Made by a program: the position numbers and the translations under genes. From assembly GCF_004792655.1 (NCBI RefSeq), contig NZ_SRZC01000006.1, forward strand, positions 62,001 to 126,000: a DNA stretch of 64,000 nucleotides, read 5' to 3'. Shown piece by piece: positions 8,749 to 15,514 of the stretch. Each line of letters opens with the position of its first letter. Positions within the stretch are counted from its first letter, which is position 1. This stretch comes from Palleniella muris. GTDB taxonomy: Bacteria; Bacteroidota; Bacteroidia; Bacteroidales; Bacteroidaceae. Under the pieces are notes generated by a model that saw only the letters and a program-made list of their open reading frames with translations, did no database searches and was not told the DNA's origin.

Positions 8749-10074
8749 ATGTTCATGGAGAGGCTGTACCGCGAAGAGGGTGCGGAATCCGCCGTTGACA
8801 AGGGACTGTGGCGAGAGATACTCCGGATAATCAACGAAGGCACTGTGGAAGGACTGTCACAGGCTGCCGCACCGCCTGCTCATGATGAGCAGTTCTACCG
8901 TGAGCTGCGACACTCAAATGAGGTGTTCGCCGCATTCAAGGCGCACACCATGGCGGACGAGATGGCAGCGAAACTCTATGATGCAGGAGGTCACCTGAAA
9001 CCTTTCCGCATTTGGGAAAGGGATGTAAGTTCCATAAAGAGCCATCAGGTGGGCTCATGGCTGCGCACGGAGTATGACACAGCAGTAATCCGCGCGCACA
9101 ACGCCGCCGACTGGAGGGAGTTCGAGCGCAACAAGGATGTCATGCCTAACCTCCGGTGGATGCCTACGACATCGCCGGAACCGGACAGCGTGCACAGCCG
9201 GTACTGGAAGGCAAGGCTCACACTGCCTGTCGGTCATCCGTTCTGGGACATGCACCGCCCGGGTGACCGCTGGAACTGCAAGTGCTCTCTCGAGGCGACG
9301 GACGAGCCGGCAACTCCGGAGGCTCTGGACGGCATGGAGGATGTGAAGCCGCAGCGCGGACTGGAGAACAATCCGGGAAAGGACGGGCATACGTTCTCTG
9401 ACTCGCACCCGTATTTCCCGAAGGACTGCAGACACTGCTTCGCATACAGGAACAGCGGATTCAAAAACAGGCTCAAAGGATGGTTCAAGAACCAACAGAA
9501 AGACTGCTACAACTGTCAAGATATAGACAATCTCATACAGTCAAACATTAGAAGTTTAAAAGAACTGGTAGATGTGGAGCCACCATATGTATCTACATAT
9601 ACAACATCAAATGGAGGTAATATTTTTACAAGCCCATACCATGGAGAAGATGAAAAGGATGAGAATGTTAGGCTTGCAGTATTTATCCATGAAAAATTAG
9701 GTAAAAAAGTTTATCTATTACCAAGACTGGATCCTAAGAATGCAGAACAAGCTGCGTTGCGTCCTATATTGCACCCTGATGGTGTGATTCCGAATAAGAA
9801 TCCTGATTATATGATTGGTGGTCTGTTATTTGATGGCAAAAGCATGATGAATGTTGAACAGAGTGGCAATACCGATAAATACCATGAAGCCATATTAAAC
9901 CGTGTGAAAGCGGCAAAAAGACAAGCAGATAATGCAATTTTGGAAATTCCACCATTCATTTCAAGAAGGATAATAAACAACACTATTGGAGGGTTCCTTA
10001 AGCAATCACATAAAAACCGTATTATTATAGTAAAACACGGAGAAAAATGTTATATTTATAAAAAACGGGGCTAA
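8749..10074 (+). CDS. Mu gpF-like minor head protein with C-terminal CdiA-CT-like toxin domain
   Basis: 441 residues from the first ATG, but the frame is open and protein-like upstream (IDTLYYGDGNDARFQ) back to the portal stop near 8660, so the true start may be a rare codon there. Residues about 60-230 are the minor head domain, with GHPFWDMHRPGDRWNCKC (162-179) typical of gpF/SPP1 gp7. From residue about 255 the DNA turns sharply AT-rich and the protein changes to a compact unit with LGKKVYLLPRLDPK, NPDYMIGGLLFDGKSM, AAKRQADNAILEIP and a basic tail, resembling nuclease-like CdiA C-terminal toxins. Fusions of toxins to this head protein are known in other phages. The toxin call is by pattern; no catalytic residue is proven. 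Confidence 0.75.
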   Translation: MFMERLYREEGAESAVDKGLWREILRIINEGTVEGLSQAAAPPAHDEQFYRELRHSNEVFAAFKAHTMADEMAAKLYDAGGHLKPFRIWERDVSSIKSHQVGSWLRTEYDTAVIRAHNAADWREFERNKDVMPNLRWMPTTSPEPDSVHSRYWKARLTLPVGHPFWDMHRPGDRWNCKCSLEATDEPATPEALDGMEDVKPQRGLENNPGKDGHTFSDSHPYFPKDCRHCFAYRNSGFKNRLKGWFKNQQKDCYNCQDIDNLIQSNIRSLKELVDVEPPYVSTYTTSNGGNIFTSPYHGEDEKDENVRLAVFIHEKLGKKVYLLPRLDPKNAEQAALRPILHPDGVIPNKNPDYMIGGLLFDGKSMMNVEQSGNTDKYHEAILNRVKAAKRQADNAILEIPPFISRRIINNTIGGFLKQSHKNRIIIVKHGEKCYIYKKRG

Positions 10075-10129
10075 AAAGCCCCATTGGAGGTATAGGCCAT
10101 TAAACACGTGAATGTAAAGTTGACCGATA
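10062..10129 (-). ncRNA. Candidate small RNA antisense to the toxin-domain 3' end
   Basis: On the minus strand a full promoter (10136-10166) is followed about 55 bp later by an intrinsic terminator: GGGGCT/AGCCCC stem (10067-10072 with 10077-10082, loop of four) and a T-run to 10060. The predicted RNA is about 65-70 nt, has no convincing reading frame, and its 3' end is antisense to the last codons of the toxin-like gene. On the plus strand the hairpin has no T-run, so it is oriented for the minus-strand transcript. Existence of the RNA is inferred. Confidence 0.55.
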
Positions 10130-10135
10130 CCACCA

Positions 10136-10166
10136 CAAAGGTACAAAAAATATTTGAATCACCAAA
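10136..10166 (-). promoter_or_regulatory. Bacteroidetes-type promoter for the candidate small RNA
   Basis: Minus-strand TACCTTTG (10136-10143) fits the TAnnTTTG -7 box and is preceded, 19 bp upstream, by TTTG (10163-10166). Both boxes and the spacing match the consensus for the primary sigma factor of Bacteroidetes. No protein gene starts downstream on that strand. Confidence 0.65.
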
Positions 10167-10189
10167 TAATTATGCAATAAAATATTATT

Positions 10190-10801
10190 ATGGACGCAAA
10201 AAACATAGAAAAGCACATTCAGCGTGCCAAAAAGGATATTGAGAAGGAGGTTTGTGACCGCCTTCCGCGCAAAGTGGGCACGATAGCCGTCAACCATTTC
10301 AAGCAGAATTTCCGCGACGGAGGATGGCTTGACGGCGGCCGGCACCCATGGAAGCGGACAAAGAGGCAGGACGCCGGCACCTCCGATGCCAGATACGGAC
10401 CACTGACATCAAGGCGGAACCACCTCATGCGCTCCATACAGGCGCGCCCGTCTCCCGGCATGGTGTCCATAGAGAACCCTGTGCCGTATGCCGCAATGCA
10501 CAACGATGGCGGAGACATACAGACAACCGTCACAAAGAAAATGCGCAAGTACGCATGGCGCATGGCCTATTCCCTCGCAGGAGTGAAAGGCAAAGGCAGG
10601 AAGCTCCCGAAGGAACTGCCCCGGGAGGCGGAAAAATGGAAAGGGCTTGCGCTGACAAGGAAGAAGCGCCTTACTGTGCATATCCCGCAGCGACGGTTCA
10701 TGGGCGACTCGCAGGAGCTGCGCATGAAAATCAACAAGACTATCAATGAATCACTGGACAAAATAAAAAGCAAACTGACAAATGGAACACCTTCTTCATA
10801 A
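10190..10801 (+). CDS. Phage virion morphogenesis protein (Mu gpG-like)
   Basis: 203 residues. NHFKQNFRDGGWLDGG followed by HPWKRTK, GPLTSRRNHLMRSI, VPYAAMHNDGGDI and IPQRRFMGDS are the conserved blocks of the phage virion morphogenesis family (PF05069-like), a head-tail completion protein that in Mu works with gpF. It is rich in basic residues. Its end overlaps the next gene by 20 bp. Confidence 0.88.
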   Translation: MDAKNIEKHIQRAKKDIEKEVCDRLPRKVGTIAVNHFKQNFRDGGWLDGGRHPWKRTKRQDAGTSDARYGPLTSRRNHLMRSIQARPSPGMVSIENPVPYAAMHNDGGDIQTTVTKKMRKYAWRMAYSLAGVKGKGRKLPKELPREAEKWKGLALTRKKRLTVHIPQRRFMGDSQELRMKINKTINESLDKIKSKLTNGTPSS

Positions 10802-11288
10802 ACTTGTCATCCACATAAAGGAGAGCATGCCGTCGCTCTCCCTTGTGGACGAGGACTACGGACAGCTGGAGGCGCTTGACAAGGACAACATCGACATGTA
10901 CCCTCTGACCTTCCCCGCCGTCCTCATCGATGCGCCGGAGTGCGACTGGTCAGACATCGCCGGCAAAAGCCAGAAAGGAACGGCAAAGGTCGGCGTGAAG
11001 CTCATCATCGACTGCTACGATGACACGCACTGCAACTCGGGGACAACGGACGCCATACTCGCACGTGCCGAAATGGTGGCGGAACTCCACAGGCAGCTGC
11101 AAGGCTTCCGCCCTGTCGATGAAGGGGGACTGGACCGCGAGAAGTCACGGTTCTACACATGGAACCATGGCATAAAGGTCTATGAGGCGGTCTACTCCGT
11201 GCCCGTCACTGAGGAAATCCGGGAAACAGAGGCATATCCGGGACAGGAGCGTCTGAAGGTGTCGCTTTCCGCCGGGCTGTACCCTTGA
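10782..11288 (+). CDS. Mu gp37-like tail/connector protein (putative)
   Basis: 168 residues starting MEHLLHKLVIHIKESMPSLS. Position after gpG, length and the mixed alpha/beta pattern (YPLTFPAVLIDAPECDW, TAKVGVKLIIDCYDDTH) fit the gp37/DUF1834-type tail terminator proteins of Mu-like phages. The assignment is by order and general look, not by a diagnostic motif. It is the last gene of the rightward unit; its 3' end overlaps the convergent gene at 11206 by 83 bp. Confidence 0.55.
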   Translation: MEHLLHKLVIHIKESMPSLSLVDEDYGQLEALDKDNIDMYPLTFPAVLIDAPECDWSDIAGKSQKGTAKVGVKLIIDCYDDTHCNSGTTDAILARAEMVAELHRQLQGFRPVDEGGLDREKSRFYTWNHGIKVYEAVYSVPVTEEIRETEAYPGQERLKVSLSAGLYP

Positions 11289-11520
11289 AGCCTGTGAACA
11301 GGGGCTTCTCTATCTGCCTGCCCTCGACAGTGGCACCCTCCTGTATCATCCTGCGGACAACCTGCATGACACGTCCCTCCGAGACGAAGAACTCCTCCTC
11401 GCTCAGCTTCCTTATAGCGTCATCAAAACGCAGGCGGCGGACTTCCGTCCAATAAAAGTACCTTTCAAACATCCTGCGGTCACGCGCGGCGACCAGGACC
11501 TTGCTTCTTCCTCGCTTCAT
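11206..11520 (-). CDS. Small basic conserved phage protein with its own promoter
   Basis: 104 residues from the ATG at 11520, starting MKRGRSKVLVAARDRRMFER. A very basic N-terminus is followed by YFYWTEVRRLRFDDAIRKLS and FFVSEGRVMQVVRRM, which looks like a small helical DNA-binding protein; I do not recognise a named family. It is separated from the early operon by a terminator (11561-11595) and has a consensus promoter whose -7 box ends 6 bp before the ATG, so the mRNA may be leaderless. It runs against the rightward structural genes and may be expressed in the lysogen. Confidence 0.65.
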   Translation of the reverse strand: MKRGRSKVLVAARDRRMFERYFYWTEVRRLRFDDAIRKLSEEEFFVSEGRVMQVVRRMIQEGATVEGRQIEKPLFTGFKGTARRKATPSDAPVPDMPLFPGFPQ

Positions 11521-11525
11521 AACTG

Positions 11526-11557
11526 CAAAGATAGCAAAAATAATACATACCGGCAAA
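11526..11557 (-). promoter_or_regulatory. Consensus promoter of the 11206-11520 gene
   Basis: Minus-strand TATCTTTG (11526-11533) with TTTG (11554-11557) exactly 20 bp upstream. The ATG at 11520 lies 5 bp past the -7 box, where the first transcribed base is expected. Confidence 0.7.
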
Positions 11558-11560
11558 CAT

Positions 11561-11595
11561 AAAATGAGGCACTCCGTAAGGAATGCCTCATTTTA
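11561..11595. terminator. Bidirectional intrinsic terminator after the phage early operon
   Basis: AAAATGAGGCA (11561-11571) pairs with TGCCTCATTTT (11584-11594), giving an 11-bp stem with A-rich and T-rich flanks on both sides. It lies just downstream of the Gam-like gene and would end the leftward early transcript. Confidence 0.75.
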
Positions 11596-11657
11596 TGTTA
11601 ACAGTTTATACAAAAGTTCCTACATACCCACCTTCTCCGGCTTCTTCACCTTCTGAA

Positions 11658-12197
11658 TCATAACGGCGTGTCCTCCTTCTTCGGCTCCACATAGAAACTC
11701 TCATCCTGCACCACCTGGATGCCGCACTCCGCCATACGCTCCGCCATCGTCGCAATGCCCTCGCCAAAAACATAGTTCTTGTCTGCCAAAAGCTTGTCCT
11801 TCGCAATCTCTTCCGTCTGACGGACATAGTCGGGAAGGAACTTCCTCACCAGCTGCAACGCACTCGCCCAGGTGAAACCTTTCAGGGTCTTCAACTTCGG
11901 CGTACCGGTCCTGAAGCCTATCACGCCATGAGTCATGTCAAGGCTCTTCCTCTTTGCGAACAACTCCGACTGGTTCTCTGTCGCGAAAGCCTGCAGGGTG
12001 TCGAAAGCGACAGCCTTCTCCTCCTCCAGCTCCGCCAGACGGCCGGCATACTTCTCACGGATTCTCGCACACTGCAGCTCTATGTCCGCAGTAATCTTTG
12101 AACTCTGGGCATCTGCCTTCGCATAGCTTGCGAATGCGTCCTCTGCCATCTCCCTGCTAACGCCTGTCACCAGGACTTTCTTTGCTCTTTTTGCCAT
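11658..12197 (-). CDS. Gam-like host-nuclease inhibitor
   Basis: 179 residues. A long charged coiled-coil (about 35-75, ADIELQCARIREKYAGRLAE) and the downstream TGTPKLKTLKGFTWASAL are typical of Mu Gam (PF07352-like), a dimeric protein that binds linear DNA ends and protects them from exonucleases, related to Ku. Length agrees with Mu Gam (about 174). It is late in the early operon. A 13-codon frame (11620-11661) overlaps its stop codon through ATGA; I do not claim it as a gene. Confidence 0.88.
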   Translation of the reverse strand: MAKRAKKVLVTGVSREMAEDAFASYAKADAQSSKITADIELQCARIREKYAGRLAELEEEKAVAFDTLQAFATENQSELFAKRKSLDMTHGVIGFRTGTPKLKTLKGFTWASALQLVRKFLPDYVRQTEEIAKDKLLADKNYVFGEGIATMAERMAECGIQVVQDESFYVEPKKEDTPL

Positions 12198-12381
12198 AAT
12201 GTTGTCTGTTTTTATTTGTTGTTAAGCCAAATTTCGTAAGCTCAACTCGCAACCCGCTTGAGGTTCATTAGGCCGTTTGTTTTAGGTTTCAGGGGGGATT
12301 GCCACAGTAACCGCAAACCCATAACCTACAACCACAAACCTCACTGACCATCAAACTTGAGCACTTGCGAAAGTTGAATTG

Positions 12382-12573
12382 TTAATACTCGTCTTCATCC
12401 ACCCCTTGGGTGTATTGTGTAATCTCTATGTGGCACTCTATCTCATGCTCAAGCTCCTCAAGCAGCTCAAGATAACGCTCGCCGTCAAGTCCCTTTGCCT
12501 CCGCAGTATCAAAGATGTACTGCATTATGCGTCTCACCGTTTCTTTCATGTCAGTTACTGTATTTGTCATCAA
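12382..12573 (-). CDS. Small acidic phage protein, unknown function
   Basis: 63 residues, mostly helical and acidic (RYLELLEELEHEIECHIEIT, ending GVDEDEY). It overlaps the 3' end of the preceding gene by 23 bp, as is usual in this tightly packed operon. No family recognised. The 184 bp that follow to the Gam start hold nothing I can identify. Confidence 0.6.
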   Translation of the reverse strand: MMTNTVTDMKETVRRIMQYIFDTAEAKGLDGERYLELLEELEHEIECHIEITQYTQGVDEDEY

Positions 12574-13042
12574 TGTTTATCGGTATAATGAATGCCATAC
12601 CACCTCCCTGTCCACTGTCCTGCCCCTGAGGCTTGAGCCCGCCCTTGCGCTCTATGCTGCGCAGCTTCACGCTCAAGGCGTCAAGCTCCTCCACCGTCAG
12701 AGGATAAAAGTCCTTGCCGCATATCCGCGCGTCACGGCACAAGGCGTTCACCCTTGACCAGTCCGTGGTGTCGACACCCAACTTCTGCATAAGTTTCAGA
12801 CAGACACTGCGCTTTTTTCTCACTTTATGCTTCAAGGAAACCTCGTCGATGACACTCAGCTCACGCTCAAGGCTCGCGCACAACGCCTCATATTCCGACT
12901 CCCTGATATATCTCAGTTCATCAGTCCTGCCGTTCGTGTACTGGCTTACAAGCCCTCTCCGCAACTCATCACGGTCACCTATGTAAGCCAGACGCTTGAA
13001 CAGACCGAAAAACCGCTTGAAATTAAAAACCTCCTGCTCCAT
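12551..13042 (-). CDS. Mu-like early protein, possibly GemA-like
   Basis: 163 residues. The C-terminal half has KRSVCLKLMQKLGVDTTDW, NALCRDARICGKDFY and LDALSVKLRSIERK, reminiscent of the C-terminal region of GemA/DUF1018 regulators of Mu-like phages; the N-terminal half is not recognisable. In Mu, GemA modulates host gene expression. The assignment is tentative. The start is coupled to a 31-codon frame ending 1 bp upstream. Confidence 0.5.
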   Translation of the reverse strand: MEQEVFNFKRFFGLFKRLAYIGDRDELRRGLVSQYTNGRTDELRYIRESEYEALCASLERELSVIDEVSLKHKVRKKRSVCLKLMQKLGVDTTDWSRVNALCRDARICGKDFYPLTVEELDALSVKLRSIERKGGLKPQGQDSGQGGGMAFIIPINIDDKYSN

Positions 13043-13043
13043 G

Positions 13044-13139
13044 CTATAAGTCCGTTTTCTTGGTGGTACGGCACGCTATGATCTTTATGACCGTGGCGTT
13101 ACTCTCAATTACGTTCTTGTTACTTATCGCTCTGCGCAT
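13044..13139 (-). CDS. Very small phage protein (31 aa)
   Basis: Frame of 31 codons from an ATG at 13139 to TAG at 13044-13046, encoding MRRAISNKNVIESNATVIKI followed by IACRTTKKTDL. It begins 4 bp after the stop of the upstream gene and ends 1 bp before the ATG of the next, filling the only gap in this part of the operon, which makes translation plausible. It is basic and could fold as one helix or strand pair. Function unknown. Confidence 0.4.
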   Translation of the reverse strand: MRRAISNKNVIESNATVIKIIACRTTKKTDL

Positions 13140-13143
13140 AATG

Positions 13144-13665
13144 TTAGTCTTTTTCTATACTTACCTGCCACATGTTAGAAAAACGGGCTTTAACTATAGC
13201 TTGTGCCCTCCTTAATGCGGCATCCTCTGTGTAAAAGGCATTTGTAAGGTCTCCAGCTCGATAGCCCTGCCAGCGTATTGGGTCTTTAGCAAGTTCCTTT
13301 TCTGATACCGCCCTGCAAACTGATATGGTGTATTTGGGCGCGTATAAGTCTTTCTTACTTGCTGGTAAGTTATTAAACTCTTCGCATAAATAGCCACAAT
13401 GCATGCGTATTTGGTTGCCCTTTTCTGCCGTTACATCCTCACATATCATTATGCCGTCTGCTTTAATGCTGGCGTAATAATGCTCCGCACCGAAACAAAC
13501 GTGGCGAAAGGTGGTTATTTCAATAACCACCTTGCGGGGGCTGGCGGTTTTTGCATATAATTCTGGGCGTGTTTTTAGCTTGAAATCAAGCCCCACCATG
13601 GTGCTAAAAAATACAGGATAACACCCGTTATCTACCGAATAGTGACATGCTTCTTTTATTGTCAT
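13144..13665 (-). CDS. Unknown phage early protein
   Basis: 173 residues from an ATG at 13665 that overlaps the stop of the preceding gene (ATGA). A longer start upstream would run into that gene. Contains HVCFGAEHYYASIKADGIMI and RWQGYRAGDLTNAFYTEDA. Its DNA is noticeably more AT-rich than its neighbours and codon choice differs, suggesting a recent addition to the operon. I recognise no family. Confidence 0.6.
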   Translation of the reverse strand: MTIKEACHYSVDNGCYPVFFSTMVGLDFKLKTRPELYAKTASPRKVVIEITTFRHVCFGAEHYYASIKADGIMICEDVTAEKGNQIRMHCGYLCEEFNNLPASKKDLYAPKYTISVCRAVSEKELAKDPIRWQGYRAGDLTNAFYTEDAALRRAQAIVKARFSNMWQVSIEKD

Positions 13666-13862
13666 GCCGCACCCCCTTTCTTTTTGGCTGCCCATACGAC
13701 GCGCTTTACTCTGCGCAGGTCGCATTCCCGGAATGGGTTCACAGGCAGATAGCCTGCCCTCAGAAGCCTTTCCTCCGCACAGGCGAACACATCCCTGCGC
13801 TCCTCCAAGTCATAGTGGGCTATCGCCCCGCTGATGTAGATTTTTTCTTTTCCCATAGTCAT
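13662..13862 (-). CDS. DUF4406-like protein, apparently truncated
   Basis: 66 residues from an ATG at 13862 overlapping the ATPase stop (ATGA). The beginning, KEKIYISGAIAHYDLEERRD then AGYLPVNPF, is the first half of the DUF4406 fold (nucleoside 2-deoxyribosyltransferase-like; first strand with SGPI-like loop). Full-length relatives continue for about 40 more residues with a conserved DI-LLxCD block. Here the sequence instead ends after RRVKRVVWAAKKKGGAA. Either a remnant or a shortened variant. Confidence 0.6.
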   Translation of the reverse strand: MTMGKEKIYISGAIAHYDLEERRDVFACAEERLLRAGYLPVNPFRECDLRRVKRVVWAAKKKGGAA

Positions 13863-14542
13863 TTGTTTTCGTTTGTCTGTATTTTGTTGCTTGTCTGTAT
13901 TTTGTTGCTTGTCTGTATTTTGTTGCTTGTCTGCACCAACCCCTTCTCCCATACCGTAAAATAGCTTCCGGCATCGTTGATGGAGCGTCCTTGGCAATAA
14001 GCCTTGTAACCGCTCACCCATATCTTCATGTCACACCAGTACCTCAGCTTGAGAGCTCCGCCGCCCATCGGCTCGCCCTTCTTCTCCTGACTGACGAACA
14101 CAAAACATTTTTTGGGGAACATCTCTGTAAGAGCCTTCGCCTTAGGATAGTCCATGCCCATGTCATGGGCGACCTGGAACGAGTCTATTATCACGAACCT
14201 TGGCGACTTGGGGGCTTTCAGACGGGCAACCAGCTCATCGTATGTGTCGTCTGTGATAACCCGGAAATGCCCCTGCACCTCATTCATACCGAGATAGCCC
14301 ATGCGCCGCTGGAAACTTTGATTTACACGCTCCTCATAGCTCACATACAGGACGATGCCATACCGGCAGAACTCTTTGGCAAGCTGCATTACAAACGAGC
14401 TTTTGCCGCTTGCGCTCCTGCCGCAGATAAACCATGAGGCGGTCTCGGCAGGCTCGCCGAATGGACCGCTCCACCGCTCATCCCACGGAAGGGTCCTCCA
14501 TTTCTTTGCCGCTATGTCACGCGGACTATACGCTCTCTTCAT
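13859..14542 (-). CDS. RecA-like P-loop ATPase of the phage early operon
   Basis: 227 residues from the ATG at 14542 (MKRAYSPRDIAAKKWRTL). A Walker A motif GRSASGKSS and then IVLYVSYEE, PRFVIIDSFQ (Walker B-like) and FVFVSQEKKGEPMGG show the core of RecA/RadA-type ATPases. In Mu-like phages of Bacteroidetes such a gene often follows MuB; its role is not established. The C-terminus ends in a three-fold repeat NKIQTS coded by an 18-bp tandem repeat. Overlaps MuB-like gene by 17 bp. Confidence 0.75.
   Translation of the reverse strand: MKRAYSPRDIAAKKWRTLPWDERWSGPFGEPAETASWFICGRSASGKSSFVMQLAKEFCRYGIVLYVSYEERVNQSFQRRMGYLGMNEVQGHFRVITDDTYDELVARLKAPKSPRFVIIDSFQVAHDMGMDYPKAKALTEMFPKKCFVFVSQEKKGEPMGGGALKLRYWCDMKIWVSGYKAYCQGRSINDAGSYFTVWEKGLVQTSNKIQTSNKIQTSNKIQTNENK
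13875..13928. repeat. 18-bp tandem repeat inside coding sequence
   Basis: Three perfect copies of an 18-bp unit (13875-13892, 13893-13910, 13911-13928) plus five bases of a fourth. It encodes the repeating C-terminal tail of the ATPase. Length is a multiple of three, so copy-number changes keep the frame. Confidence 0.9.
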
Positions 14543-15488
14543 TCTGATGACATTTGAGTTTCTCAACTGGCGTGCAAGCCGAACGCAATGGAGCTTGCTC
14601 CAATTGCTGAGGCGCAGCCGACAGTCGAAGTTTTTCAATTTCTGTGTACACACGCCGCAGACCGCCTCGTGTCTTGCGCACAACGGCCTTGATGTCAGCT
14701 CCCTCCGGTGCATTCACCTTAGCGACTATCATCGCCTGTGCTGTAAGGAATTTCTCACGCTCGCGTCCGTCATCAGGCGTGACCTTGGAGTATCTGTCAC
14801 CGTATCTGCTCAGCATCTCGGTGTAGCCAACCTTCTTGCACTCTATGGAGCGGTTTATCTTTTCCTTCAGACCGTCAGCGCCCATCATGTACCAGGCGCA
14901 GCAACGCTCTGTGGCGTTCCACAAGGCTTTCAACTCCAAAAACGCCTCATACTGCAAATCACCGGCCTCGTCCAAAACAACCAACGGACAATCTATTGAC
15001 CTCAGGTAGTAAACCAAGTCATCATACACATCAGCATAGCGCCCTTTGGCGTCAATGCCGAACTCACCGGCTATCTTTCTCACAAGCTTCAGTTTGGTCT
15101 TCACCTGTGAACAGTCGATATATACCGCATGCGGATGAGTCTGGACATAGTGCTTTGCCGCGAATGTCTTGCCTATATTCGGAATGTCGCAAAGAATGGC
15201 ACTCAGACTGGATTTCTGTGAAAACTCAAGCTGTGTGGTGATATACTCAAAGGTAGGGGTCTTTGCCGCCTTCCATTCCATCTCACCGCGAAGGCTCACA
15301 CCTAACCTTCTTGCTATGCCTATCCAGTTGGCATCACTCAGGGCTTTTTCAGTTTGCCCGTTCTTTATGGCACTGTAGACTGATGTGCTGATACCGAGAC
15401 TTGCCGCATGCTTTGCGTCGCTCGGATAGTTAGGACGGTTGGCGGCTATCGCTGCCAGAATCCGCTGTTTCTGCGTCTCTTTGATCAT
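14526..15488 (-). CDS. MuB-like transposition activator ATPase
   Basis: 320 residues. The N-terminus (about 5-65) is a Cro/CI-type HTH: AASLGISTSVYSAIKNGQTE. The AAA+ core has Walker A DIPNIGKT (101-108), Walker B LVVLDEAGD (169-177) and a sensor region near RYGDRYSK. This is the MuB arrangement: it binds DNA, selects target sites and stimulates the transposase. It directly follows the transposase gene (27 bp) in the early operon. Confidence 0.88.
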   Translation of the reverse strand: MIKETQKQRILAAIAANRPNYPSDAKHAASLGISTSVYSAIKNGQTEKALSDANWIGIARRLGVSLRGEMEWKAAKTPTFEYITTQLEFSQKSSLSAILCDIPNIGKTFAAKHYVQTHPHAVYIDCSQVKTKLKLVRKIAGEFGIDAKGRYADVYDDLVYYLRSIDCPLVVLDEAGDLQYEAFLELKALWNATERCCAWYMMGADGLKEKINRSIECKKVGYTEMLSRYGDRYSKVTPDDGREREKFLTAQAMIVAKVNAPEGADIKAVVRKTRGGLRRVYTEIEKLRLSAAPQQLEQAPLRSACTPVEKLKCHQNEESV

Positions 15489-15514
15489 AATTCTAACGCT
15501 GTTTTTATGTTATT

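Noticed and set aside
10100-10345. Minus-strand frame of 81 codons after the toxin-like gene
   Set aside because: It overlaps the clear gpG-like gene on the other strand and contains the small-RNA promoter.
11620-11661. 13-codon frame overlapping the Gam stop (ATGA)
   Set aside because: Coupling is suggestive but the peptide is too short to support.
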